Shown: positions 11,890 through 22,457 of the stretch, in pieces
Numbering within the stretch: the stretch's first letter is position 1
Layout: the number at the start of each line of letters is the position of its first letter
Source of the DNA: Haberlea rhodopensis
Taxonomy: Eukaryota > Streptophyta > Magnoliopsida > Lamiales > Gesneriaceae
DNA: 64,000 nt
Direction: 5' to 3'
NCBI GenBank assembly: GCA_907163345.1
Contig: CAJQUN010000042.1
Coordinates: 3,329,043-3,393,042 of the forward strand
Translations under genes and position numbers: made by a program
Notes under the pieces: model-generated
Told to the model about the DNA's origin: nothing
Database searches by the model: none
The model's input: the letters and a program-made list of their open reading frames with translations, nothing else

Positions 11890-13240
11890 TGTTGATTGTG
11901 AAACGTACCGCAAGTGTACGGTGTCAAGTTTTAGTATAGAATTTTAAAATACGGATGTCGAACCCACAGGGATTGAAAATTAAGTTACACCAAGTACTGT
12001 AATTAGAATAGTCTCGACTTTATTTAGACAATCGATAGCATAATTATTATATTAATCTACTAAAATAAGATAAATTAGCAAGATGAAGAATTTAAGTGGA
12101 GAAAATCAATGAGAACGGATTCTAGAGGTTCGACTTCACTCAACTATCCACTATGTCGTGTTTTCCTAGTTTACTAGCCGAGAATTCTTATTTGTTTCCA
12201 CTCCCCCTCCCGGGTGTTAAGCAGAAGTAATTATCTAACATTAATCTTGATATCCCTATCTAAGATTAATCATCAAACAATTGTAAAAGCACAGTAATTC
12301 CTATGACGACTTCTATGGAGTTATAGGCCTTCCGAACAATTAACTACCACGATACAAATTCCTTCTTTCCTATTCACAACCCCCTCTCCCGAGTGATAGA
12401 TCACGAATATGGAATCATTCAATCCATGGCCAGTAGATTAAAAGCATTAAGAACAGGAACACATAAATAAACCATATGAAAAACCAATGACATAGTTTCA
12501 AGTCAAGATCCGTCTAACCCTAGAATAATAAATTAGTTCATGAATACATTAAATAAACACATAGACATGTCTTTAATCATCATAAACATAAGGGAATAGA
12601 TAATCAAACGAATTGGATGATGGCCCTCCGTCCCCGGTAGTCGCCGTCGTCTTCTCCGTTGTCAAAATCTCTACCCTTCGTTGTACGCGCACCGCCTCGA
12701 TCGATCTCCTCCCCTTCACTTTAGTCTACTGCCGCCTTGTTCACGTTTGAATTCTTCCTTACGTTTAGCTCCCTTCTGTACGTGCGTCTCTCTTCCCTCC
12801 AATATCAGCCGATAATCTCTCTTTTTATGTACGTGAAGTTCCAAATCCTTCTATTCTTTCTTTTCTTTTATTTTACGTAAAATCTTCCTTTTATAATTCT
12901 CCTCCTTCCCTGCATAAAATCTCCTTCCTTTTTCTTCTTTTCTTTCCTTCTTTCTCATGTATATATATTATATTATATTATAATATAATATAATATAATA
13001 TAATATAATATAATCTTGCCATTTGACATGTCCCAGTGCATGCTTATTTCACCGTTGAGTCCCAATTTGAATTATTGTCACATTTATGTATTTCTCATCA
13101 TCTTTTAGTAATAAAATGCTTAATTCCTTGGATTCCTGCAAAACAACACAAAACAAGACCAAAAGTGTAATTCTGATCGAAAACTAACACTAAACCATGC
13201 AAAATAAGAGGAAATATAAGTGTATAAAATACACTTATCA
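11890..13240 (-). repeat. Complete 5' LTR of the nested gypsy element
   Basis: 1351 bp; the plus strand reads TGTTGATTG...ACTTATCA. It is complete at both ends, unlike the left copy. The following host bases AAGGT resume the copia reading frame. Confidence 0.88.
12960..13013. repeat. ATAAT microsatellite in the right LTR
   Basis: Tandem TAATA units equivalent to 8228-8281, with a slightly longer TATATTATATTA lead. Confidence 0.8.
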
Positions 13241-13793
13241 AAGGTCACTGGAAAACTGTGAAAATGATCCTCAAGTACTTCTGAAGAACTTCGGATATTT
13301 TCATGATTTTTGGACCTGTAAATGGAGATATAAAAGTTGAAAGCAAAGCTGATGTTAGTTTTCAGTCGGATATAGATAATTCCAAATCGATGTTCAGATT
13401 TGTATTTAAGCTTAATGATGGTGTTGTCTCTTGGAAACGTTCCAAACAAGACACCACATCTGATTCCACCACTGAAGCTGAATACATTGCAGCATATGAT
13501 GCAACAAAGAGGCAGTTTGGATATGAAATATCATCCAAGAGTTGGGTGTAATTTCTAGTGTGTTTGACACAGTCCTTGTGTACTGTGACAACAGTTGAGC
13601 TATTATGAATAGCCAAGATCTCATCAGTATCCAAACATATATTGAGAAAATACCATCTAATGAGAGATATGGTAGATGCGGCATTATTATCGAGAGAATT
13701 GCTTCAACAGAAAATATAGTGAATCCATTGACAAAGCCTTTACAACTATTGGTGTCTGTCAGACATCTTGGGAAGATGTCTCGAGACACATGA
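13241..13793 (+). pseudogene. Copia RNase H remnant, continuing after the nested insertion
   Basis: The frame gives GHWKTVKMILKYL, then DIKVESKADVSFQSDIDNSK, FKLNDGVVSWKRSKQDTT and TEAEYIAAYDATKR (RNase H), and finally the pol tail PLTKPLQLLVSVRHLGKMS with a stop near 13790. It joins exactly to the pol block that ends at 7345. At least two frame changes are needed across 13300-13560. Confidence 0.82.
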
Positions 13794-15174
13794 GTAGTTG
13801 GCTTTGGAAAAAGTGAAAGATATTGTTGTCATATTGATTAAGTAAATCAATAGTTGATTGATTGTACTTATAATCTTATTACGACAAATCTTTGTTTGAA
13901 TATTAATATATATGGCACTTCTTCATCTATTTACCATGCGTCTTGATGCATTGATGAAGTCCTTGAGATTGCAATAGTTCATAGAATTGGTTGCGCAAAT
14001 GATGGTGATCATGAAATACATTCTCGGCTGTGATTTCTAAATGCTCCTAGTCGACGAGCCTTCGGGAATGGGATATCGATATATGCTCGTTAGAGACTGG
14101 TATTCATGATACGTCTAGTATACTGCGCCGCATTTCATCGACGTTGGCTTGGAGAAGTCAGCACACATGAATATGTGCTCATTAGGAATGAGTTCACTGA
14201 ACGACCCTACTCAAAATTCTATAAGTGGTTACCATTTGTCGAGTATAGAATTCCTAGTCATAGTTGTGGACCATTACTCCTCATAACCTGAGGCATCATT
14301 GATGTCTTGACATATAGTTGTATTCTTTGATTTATTGACTGCTCGCATGCGGGTCACAAAGTTGTTATTTTGGGTATTTAGTGATGCTGTCAGAGGCCTA
14401 TGATTGTCGTTTGGGATTCACCACTGATCTTGATGAACCAGGATGTCATATGTGTTTTTCTGTATATGATTCAAGGAATATCTGGCCAGAGTGGATAGTG
14501 CTTGTGAAAAAAAGAGTTCATCATATACGCACGCAGTGAATCATATAACGTGAAACAAATACATAGTTATTGAAATCATAAGGGCCTTGACCAACCAATG
14601 CCCTAGATTCAATCCGGGGCATATGAGTGAAATGAATGTACTGCACGCTAACTATGGCTGGCAGATTCTCGTAAGGTGCTAGTCATTTGTATCTAGGTTT
14701 TCGTGAAGCGCAGATGCTAGGCACTACCCACGACCGGTAGGTTTTTGCTGGAATTTATTTCAGTCATTGTCTATTAAATGAGTTTAATTGACAATGGGCA
14801 TTCAGGGTAAGCCCAAAGAAGTTGTTTGACTTCTAAAATCACAAAGGTTGTGATCCTACTGCTATAATACACTTGAGCATCGCTAGGTCACAATCAACCG
14901 GCCGCCGATCTATTGATGAGAATTGAGACTTAAATATTAAGTGCTCAAATTGAGTGATTTAGAAGAGATGAATTTAATTTTTGAAAGCTCCTCAATTTAG
15001 TGGAGTTTCTATATTTGAAAATGTTTCATTTATAGAAATTTTCTAAAATTAAAACATTTGATATTTATGTCTCATAATTATGTGTATTGATAGTACATCA
15101 AGTTGTTCAATTAGACTGAGTTACTTGGATTATGAGCTTATAGTTTTGTTTTGGCTTTTGGGCAAGTGAGAGAT
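13794..15174. other. 3' non-coding region of the copia element
   Basis: About 1.4 kb between the pol tail and the right LTR, without a credible gene. The end, GGCAAGTGAGAGAT, is the polypurine tract. Confidence 0.55.
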
Positions 15175-15555
15175 TGTTAGCATAAATGTCCAGCAAGCCA
15201 AACGTTGGCCGATGAGCGCCTACTTAGCTAACCTTACAACTATAAATATGGCAATCATCTCTAAGGGTTAAGTGACTCTCAATCATTCCACAAAATACAC
15301 TATTTCTCATAGAAATGCCGACACCACACTAGCACTGGTGCTGGACTTGTAGATCTGGTCAGGTTGATTGGACTCGAGGGTCACCGCAATCAGATTCACG
15401 ACTTTGAACGGTAATTTTTTTTCGTGCATTATATTTTGATAGATGCATGTTATATATGAATCATGCGCAAGCGATCGTCCATCCCGTGATCTAAATCTAT
15501 TTAGTGTTTTATTTTCGCTGCGTTTAATCTGACAACATGGGACGGAAACCAAACA
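15175..15555 (+). repeat. Right LTR of the copia element
   Basis: 381 bp with TGTTAG...AACA ends, homologous to 2000-2391 with small deletions (for example around GTTGGCCGATGAG). Confidence 0.87.
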
Positions 15556-15981
15556 GTATAATCTAACTTTATGCAAGAGATAAATAATATCACGCAATCC
15601 AGAAAATGATGAGAAAAGGAAAATACAATTATGCTTCCCGAATCATGCAATTGTAGTACTAGGTGGATGATAACTCGGTGCACAAAGCTCCTGCTATACG
15701 CAAAGTTCGGGTTGCTACTTATTCCAAGTTAAACCAACTCTATAAAACATTATATTAATAAATGATTTTTATTCTATCATTTGGTCACGATATAGAGCTT
15801 TGACAGCCATGGCGTATATTCTTATCTTTTCTCACGTCACTAAGGAGACGACGATGATTAGGGGCATATGGCAAGTAAAGTAAAAGGCCAAAAAAGAATG
15901 TGTTAATAAGGTTAGATCCCAAAGTTTTTCTCTGCCCATCTCATGGTGATCGAAATGACCACTGCAATAAAATAATGGCAG
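15556..15981. other. Flank between two LTR elements
   Basis: AT-rich sequence of about 430 bp. No convincing reading frame before the exon-like stretch at 15982. Confidence 0.4.
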
Positions 15982-16045
15982 GTGGGGATGGTTCATTTGC
16001 ATTTTATGATGAATTTCATAGCTGCAGTGTGTATTATGAATGCAG
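15982..16045 (+). other. Exon-like stretch of an unidentified gene, left of the LARD
   Basis: A 64-bp segment preceded by GGCAG and followed by GTAAGA, both good splice signals. It is open in one frame (GDGSFAFYDEFHSCSVYYEC). The 8.7-kb LARD starts 15 bp later and the sequence open again at 24867 has a matching phase. I cannot name the protein. It may be chance. Confidence 0.3.
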
Positions 16046-16060
16046 GTAAGAATGATAATG

Positions 16061-18425
16061 TGATGCCTGGGGATTTATGGTGTTAATCCCGGTGTGGTAA
16101 TAATCCTTAATGGATTTTTTTTTAATTGTGGCAATTAGGAATTAATTGTGGTTTTGGGTCTCCCGATGTTGTTAAATCGGGCATTTGGGATCGTTGGATC
16201 CAAAGGTTGAGATTGTATTCTCATTTTGGTGGAAAACCTATGAGATGGGTTTTTAATGGGACTTGGAGTCCGGGGTGCTTTATGTTCGGGCTAGTATGGG
16301 GATTTGAAGTTGGAGAGAGAGTTTTTGAAAACAGATGATTTTTAATGAATCATGATGTATTTGTGGAGGTATTGGTATTTTGGAGCTTTTTTGCTATATA
16401 TACCAGTTGGACTCGAGATTTCCGTCATTTTGGCACGGAATCACTTCTCTCCCGCTCTTCTCCCTCCCTTATCGCCCAACCCCTTCTTTCCCTAACCCTC
16501 ATCCTTTCTCTTTGGAGAAAAATGACCGGAGGCTCGGTTTAGGAGCCGGATTCTTCGAAGATAAGTTGGTAATCTCCTCCCCCTCGCTTTTATCTTCGTT
16601 TTGATTGTGTTTTGGTTGATTTTGGTTGAGTTTTGGGTTTGGGTTGGTTTGGGTGATTTTGGTGGAAATCATAAATCTTTTGGGTTTGTTTAATTTGAGT
16701 TTAACACCCTTGTTGGAGGTTCTTGTGTGTGGTTTTGTTGTGGATTTGAGTTGGAAGAAGTTGGGGTGTGATTTGTGGAGGTTTTAAGCTTTCAAAAATG
16801 GAGATTTTTCGAGTTGCAGGGCATGGCAATCGATCACCCGAAGCAGGCGATCGATCGCATGCGAGCAGTAGGCTTTTCTTCGAGGTAGCGATCGATCGCC
16901 ACTTTTGAGCGATCGATCGCCTCGCGCCAGTAAGGTCTGGCGATCGATCGCTATATCGAGCGATCGATCGCCAAGGGGCTAGCGATCGATCGCCAGCAGG
17001 TGAAATTTTGTTTTTCTTGGCTTTTTTGTGGGATTTTGGATTTGCGACTTAAATGGTCGGCTTCCGGGGTAATGTTCACGTTCCAATGGGAATGCTAGAC
17101 TTTTAAAATGGTTTGGTTGGAGCCAAGTTAAATTAAACGGAACTCTCAGTTGAGTTTTTGGCTATCTTTTAAACGTTTTAAATGGAATACTTTTGGGTTT
17201 TATGCATGCCTAGCCGGGGGCTTTTATTTTGGTAATCGTCATGGATTGACGATGGGTTTTGAGGTTGAGAACGTGTGTGGGCACGTGATTGCATGCTTAT
17301 ACTTGATTGTGAGTTGTTTATGTGTTTTAGCACATATTTCTCCAGGCATGGAACTCAAGCAAGGTTTGGCTTTTGCTTCGGAAACTTAAGGTACGTGTAA
17401 CGTACGAGCATGACCTTAATTATATTATTGCAATTGTTGTGCATGAGATAGATGATTGGTAAGGGTTAGTAGTCGATACATAATATATGGTGTCTTGCAA
17501 TAATTGGTTAATGGAAACGGGACTGGGTGTGTGATGTTGGTCGGTCTTATGTATTGTTTGGTGCCGCTTTGGAGCGAGCAATTGTCGGGATGTGGTCGCT
17601 ATGGAGCGAACATCGGTAAGTGATGCCGCTACTTTTGAGTGGGCGAGGAAATGTGACCTCTGGCTAGATATCTAGGATATCTGTATTTTATTCCTCTATC
17701 GATATTGATTTGGATTTGAGATATAGTTAATCAGTGTAATGATTAACTGGATATTTTGAATTTTATGATTTTGGTTGTTTTGATAACAGGGACAATACAA
17801 TGGGATCCGGATGAGGATGATGCTATCCAGGGAGTATCATTTAAATTCTTAGAAATTACATTGTTGTAATTTACGAACTATATAATTGTGATTATTGGTT
17901 TGGTGGTATTGGTATGCTCACCCCGTGTGGGGGCTGTCTCTGTTGGGGCAGGTGAAACAGGTACAATGGTAGCTCTGGAGCTGTGATCGAGCTATGAATT
18001 GGAGGTGATTCCAGGATCGAGACACCGGAGCTCATGCGGAGCTGGATATTGTGTATGCGCTTTCTTATACATTATGTGCACATAGATTTATTCGATGCTC
18101 GTGTGTGAGCAATAATTATGTGTATACGGGTTGTATAAAAAGGCATGGACCTTTTCTCTTTTCATTCATATGTGTGAGCAATTAACTAGGGAATTGCTAG
18201 ATGAATTGCGATTGTGATTAGTGTATTACATGGGTGCATGATGTGTTGAATGGTCTTAATTTGGAAATCGGATATTGCATGGAAATGGGATAGATGAAGC
18301 AAGAAGATTTTATAGGTGGTATTGTGTGCCACGTTTACATGTAGTTTCCCTTTACACGTGATTGAATGCACCAAATGTATGGCTTAATGCACTAATTGTG
18401 GGTTAAGGGCACGGGGGTCCTTACA
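16061..18425 (+). repeat. Left LTR of the LARD
   Basis: 2365 bp from TGATGCCTGG to CCTTACA. It contains a cluster of GCGATCGATCGC palindromes at 16847-16993. The plant-promoter-like part is not identifiable by eye. Confidence 0.85.
16847..16993. repeat. Cluster of six GCGATCGATCGC palindromes (left LTR)
   Basis: Perfect 12-bp copies at 16847, 16888, 16909, 16940, 16960 and 16982, with a degenerate one at about 16827. Spacers are 8-29 bp and unrelated to each other. The host LTR is otherwise ordinary A/T- and G/T-rich DNA. Confidence 0.92.
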
Positions 18426-18429
18426 TTAG

Positions 18430-18441
18430 TGGTATCGGAGC
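18430..18441 (+). other. Primer binding site, initiator Met tRNA
   Basis: TGGTATCGGAGC matches the standard TGGTATCAGAGC at 11 of 12 positions and sits 4 nt past the LTR. Confidence 0.82.
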
Positions 18442-21400
18442 AGTGGTTGCTCTTTGGGGCTGTTAAGGGCCTATGAACTTGTTGATAGGAATTGGTAGCA
18501 CATATTTATACATGATGATATTAGTGTTGTGTGACACAACTAATTGCTTATGTGCTTTTACGATATGGAAAGTGGTATTACTGATCATTGTGGTTGCAGG
18601 AATCATGTAGAATACGATGGGATGACATTAATGGTAATGTCTGGCACTCCATGTATTATGTGCTAAGGGATCTGATTTTGTAGGAAAATCAGGAGATGGG
18701 AAATGTGATATGCCGTCTAAGGACAGGGATGGTTGACAACAGACAGTGGGATATTGTGGTATGATTTCAATTGTTATTGAATATACAATGTGTTGTTTTC
18801 ATCGTCCTACTACGGGTATATCACCAGCGATGGATCATAATATTTGCCGATGTCATGTCGAAGCGAGGGATATTATTGAGCCGCCGATATGACGTAGTAG
18901 GATTTGTGAACTGTTGTATTAACCTGGATGCAGGTATATGGAGCTAGTGTAAGGTTCCGGTGGTTGTTATATACGAGCGAGGGAGGTACTTGCCGTTGTC
19001 ATATGAAGCGATGGTAATATGATATTGCCGCTGTCATGTCGAAGCGATGTACATGCCGCAGTCATTGTCAAAGCGAGGGATATCATATGATGCCGCTATA
19101 TGTCGAAGCGAGGGGTCCTAAAATTCCGCTGTTATATCAAGACCGGAACAACCACATTATCGATATTTGAGCGACGCGATCGGGAACAAAGTGCTGCGTG
19201 TAATGGGAGCCACCTCTTGGGTCCGAAAGGAACAAAGTGCTACATGCATGTGAGTACCTCTTGAGTCCTTGATCTGTTCCGCTGATTCAATTGGCGATGG
19301 TTCATGCCGCCAGGTATATTGATAGTGATATCTCTTTACGCTATGTCATTGGCGATGGTTCATGCCGCCGGGTATTCTATTGGCGATGGTTCATGCCGCC
19401 GGGTATTCTATTGGAGATGGTTCATGCCGCCGGGTATTCTATTAGCGATGGTTCATGCCGCCGGGTATTCTATTGGCGATGGTTCATGCCGCCGGGTATT
19501 CTATTGGCGATGGTTCATGCCTAGGTATTCTATTGGCGAGGGTTCATGCCGCCGGGTATTCTATTGGCGATGGTTCATACCGCCGGGTATTACATAGCGA
19601 TGGGTCATTCCGCTACGTCTATGGCGATGGTTTATGCCGCCAGGTATCATACATCGATGGTACATTCCGCTACATATATGGCGATGGTTCGTACCGCCGG
19701 ATATCTATAGCGATTTTTTATGCCACTGACTCTATGGCGAGGGATCATGCCGTTGATTCAATAGCAATGGGTTATACCGCTATGTGCGTAGCACTGGATT
19801 ATGCCGCCTACGAGCGACGGGTGCTGCTGGTGTACCGCTGGTGGATGAGGGATACAGGTATACCGCTATCTTGATAGCGATGAGGTATGTTATATTACTG
19901 CTTTGTTAGCATTATTGTGAATGCCATACGTGGTTATATAATGTCATATGTTTGACGATGAGATATGGATGTCGTGTATCGACATATACCGTCACGAGTT
20001 GACGATGAGATTTTGGATGTCATGTGTTGGCATATACCGTCACGGGATGACGATGACATAGTGGATATTCTATGTAGACATGTAGTGTCGTTTTGATGAA
20101 TAATACGTCTGAGTGTACGTATTTAGCCATATGGTTTGAGTGATGATGGCGAGCACAGGATGGTGTCGGGATCACTAGTTGACGAGACCATTATGCCGAG
20201 CAGATTGCTGGATGGATTATTGAATGCTTTGTACAGGTGAGGGTACCGCATCATGTATTATAGGTATATGTTTTTTGGGTAATGATATCCTTTGGGTATA
20301 CTCGCTGGATTGGCTAAGGCCAAGCGATTGGTGGTAAGAGTAGTCATTGAGGAAACTACTCGCTTGTGGTTGTGACTCGTGGTAGACATGGTCACGCCCA
20401 CCCTTGAGGGTGTGGAATAAGTCCTAATGGATTAGGATTGCATCGTGGTTGAGCAAGGACACCGGGATGTCCTTTGTGCATTGGTATTAGAGAAATATTG
20501 GGTGATGACCCACTACTCTAATGGATGTGACGGTATGGTATACCGGATGGAACGTGTGATGCGTTGGTAGGTTTGGTTAAAACCTAAGGAGGCAGCGATT
20601 TTGCTTGCCATGTGTTGCGCAGTGCCATGATGGACTTGTTGTAGCCGTTATGTTGCTCGTTGGGGTCGAGTTTGGTAAATCGTACGGTGATACGATGATG
20701 TTTATGGTGGACTCTAGCAGTCACCACTGTATATGAGGTTGAGGTTGGGAATACCTCACAAGTTGGTTGTACGCTTTTGTTGTGGGACTTGTCTGGGGAC
20801 AGCTCAAATTTGTTGGGGTACCAACAAGAGTGTCACCAAGTCATTGTCGACTCGGTCTGGGAATCCATGAATTTTGGGATGCATTGGGAGACATGATCGA
20901 ATTGTGGATTATAGTAAGTAGTTTGGCACTACTTTGTTGCTCGTATCTCTCGGCGAGATGTGGTGTTTACTGTCATGGAGACAGTTAATGTTGTTTGGAG
21001 GTTGATCGCAGATCAGCCATGGTGAGCATTACTAGTGTTGGACTAGGTAATTGCTTTACATTTCTGTGTGACGCACGAAGAGACGACTCTTGGGAGACGC
21101 TTGGATATGTGAAATTCTATGGTGTTAATGCCTAGCGTCGTTGGTATGGGTAATCGTTGTGTTTACGATTTTGTTTCAGCAATAGTGGCATTGGCGCCCA
21201 ATTCTGAACCATTGTGTGTTTGCTAGTTCCGGGATGCATGTCGATGTAGGTGTATCCATGTTTTTTTCGAACGGTGGTTCGAGGTTGGTGGGTCATGGGT
21301 GACACTTTCCTTGTGAGGAAAGAGGTATTGGTATACCTATTGAGAATCTTTGAGAGATTCGATGGGTTGGTCGTGTGGTGTTGATGTTGAAATCACACCC

Positions 21401-22440
21401 TTTGGTTTTGGTTTGTCAACCATCATCCTCCGTGGGGTGAGAATAATCGAGGTTTGACAGTTGATTTTGGGACTTCGGGTATGATTGGAGATACCCAAGC
21501 CTATTGCATTGAGTATGCATGTTGTGTAGGTACTTGGGCATGTATGTGTATATGAATGCCCGCGTTTCGGTACTTGTTGAGTAACGGATTAGTACGCTTG
21601 GTTTGGTGAATCTCTGTGAGAGATTGTGGCACCTTGAGATTGTTGATCTCGATGGCACGATGTCTTCTGAGGAAAAATCGTGAGGTCCGGTTGACCTCCC
21701 ATGTGGAGGGATTGTCGTGTCTTGGAACCATGGTAGTTCTTGTTGGATAGTTCGATAGCCTCCCTGTGTTAAAATTGTTGAATCCTAGGGTAAGCGAGGG
21801 ATGGCCAGGATTCGGATTTGTTTAGTGTCATGGTTGGCACATGTGGCGGGAATGCAATGGATTGTCTTGCATGACCTCTGTGGAACTTGAGACCTTGTGG
21901 AGTCTCGATAGTGTGTTTGGACCAAGATGTGATTTCTTGGAACACACGGATGTAGACATCTTTGGAGATGTGTTTCGTGTTGATTGGGGCCTTGTTGTTG
22001 CCCAATCCGTGTTGCAAAGTGATGCAACTACTCCTTTGAAGGAGATGGATCTGGAAAGTGGAAGCCGAATGTAGTTTAGGTACACCATTGTGTGCTAATG
22101 GTTTCCTTAGTAACGATGTACGTATAACATCGTAGGCTAAATCGTGGAGATATCATCGGGACGATATCTACTTTGGAATCGCAATGATTCATTTGGTTAG
22201 CAGTTATGGTTGGCTGACTGCTTTGAAACGGTTGGCATTGGGAAGTGCTGACGTTCTGTTGGTATCGTAACGGTTTGGGAGGTTATCCCATTCCAGGTTT
22301 TGGTGCGAGATTGGTGTCCTCGCGGTTGGCGTGTCGTTCATGATATGTTCATGATTCAGCGATGTAAATCCGTTTGGATTTTGTAATCGCGGCAATACGT
22401 GGAGTACGTACGCCATGCAAATTTCGAGGACGAAATTTTA
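18442..22440. other. Non-coding interior of the LARD
   Basis: 4 kb with no readable gag, protease, reverse transcriptase or integrase. 18790-19140 holds a degenerate repeat around GCCGCTGTCATGTCGAAGCG. 19290-19770 holds a 31-bp tandem repeat. The rest is G/T-rich with short accidental frames only. Confidence 0.7.
19292..19610. repeat. 31-bp tandem repeat array in the LARD interior
   Basis: The unit starts GGCGATGGTTCATGCCGCCG and continues GGTATTCTATT. Near-perfect units start at 19351, 19382, 19413, 19444, 19475, 19506 (shortened) and 19534, with decayed units before and after. Because 31 is not a multiple of 3, the array is open in all three frames and produces false reading frames. Confidence 0.9.
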
Positions 22441-22457
22441 TTAGTGGGGGATAATTG
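22419..22457 (+). other. Polypurine tract and pre-LTR signature of the LARD
   Basis: An inverted motif (AATTTCGAGGACGAAATT) is followed by TTATTAGTGGGGGATAATTG and then the LTR. The G-run is the likely polypurine tract. Confidence 0.75.

Larger units (their letters stand above)
7346..13240 (-). mobile_element. Gag-only (TR-GAG type) Ty3-gypsy element nested in copia pol
   Basis: The element lies on the minus strand. Near-identical LTR copies (left 7346-8506, right 11890-13240) flank a 3.4-kb interior. The interior has a tRNA-Asp primer site beside the right LTR, one gag reading frame, a palindrome cluster, long AT-rich non-coding DNA and a polypurine tract beside the left LTR. No protease, reverse transcriptase or integrase is present, so it must have used proteins from a relative. 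The left LTR lacks about 194 bp of its outer end. The host copia frame resumes on both sides (PGE before, GHWKTVKMILKYL after). The near-identical LTRs indicate that this insertion is much younger than its host. Confidence 0.9.
2000..15555 (+). mobile_element. Decayed Ty1-copia LTR retrotransposon, interrupted by a nested gypsy element
   Basis: Left LTR 2000-2391 and right LTR 15175-15555 share the same start (TGTTAGCATAAATGTCC) and end (AACA). Flanking 5-mers are GTGTA on the left and GTATA on the right, a plausible target duplication with one change. A degenerate Met-tRNA primer site follows the left LTR by 1 nt, and GTGAGAGAT precedes the right LTR as polypurine tract. Between them lie decayed gag and pol fragments in copia order: gag, integrase, reverse transcriptase, RNase H. 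The RNase H region is split by the 5.9-kb element at 7346-13240. Frameshifts and stops are frequent, so it cannot make its own proteins. Confidence 0.88.

Noticed and set aside
15660..15720. GTGCACAAAGCTCC...CAAAGTTCGGG motif, seen often in plant genomes
   Set aside because: Too short to assign to an element from sequence alone.
16126..16604. Repeated plus-strand frames found in both LARD LTRs (also 22522-23000)
   Set aside because: Identical frames in two LTR copies reflect the repeat, not a gene. No family features.
16847..16993. CRISPR-like array of GCGATCGATCGC
   Set aside because: Plant nuclear DNA, 12-bp palindromes with very unequal spacers, no cas genes.
19291..19874. Three overlapping plus-strand frames with repeated MPPGILLAMVHAAGYS-like peptides
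   Set aside because: Product of a 31-bp tandem repeat inside a non-coding LARD. Open in all frames only because the unit lacks stops.
21416..22088. Overlapping frames on both strands in the LARD interior
   Set aside because: G/T-rich DNA with few stops on the minus strand. Peptides have no family features and frames overlap each other.
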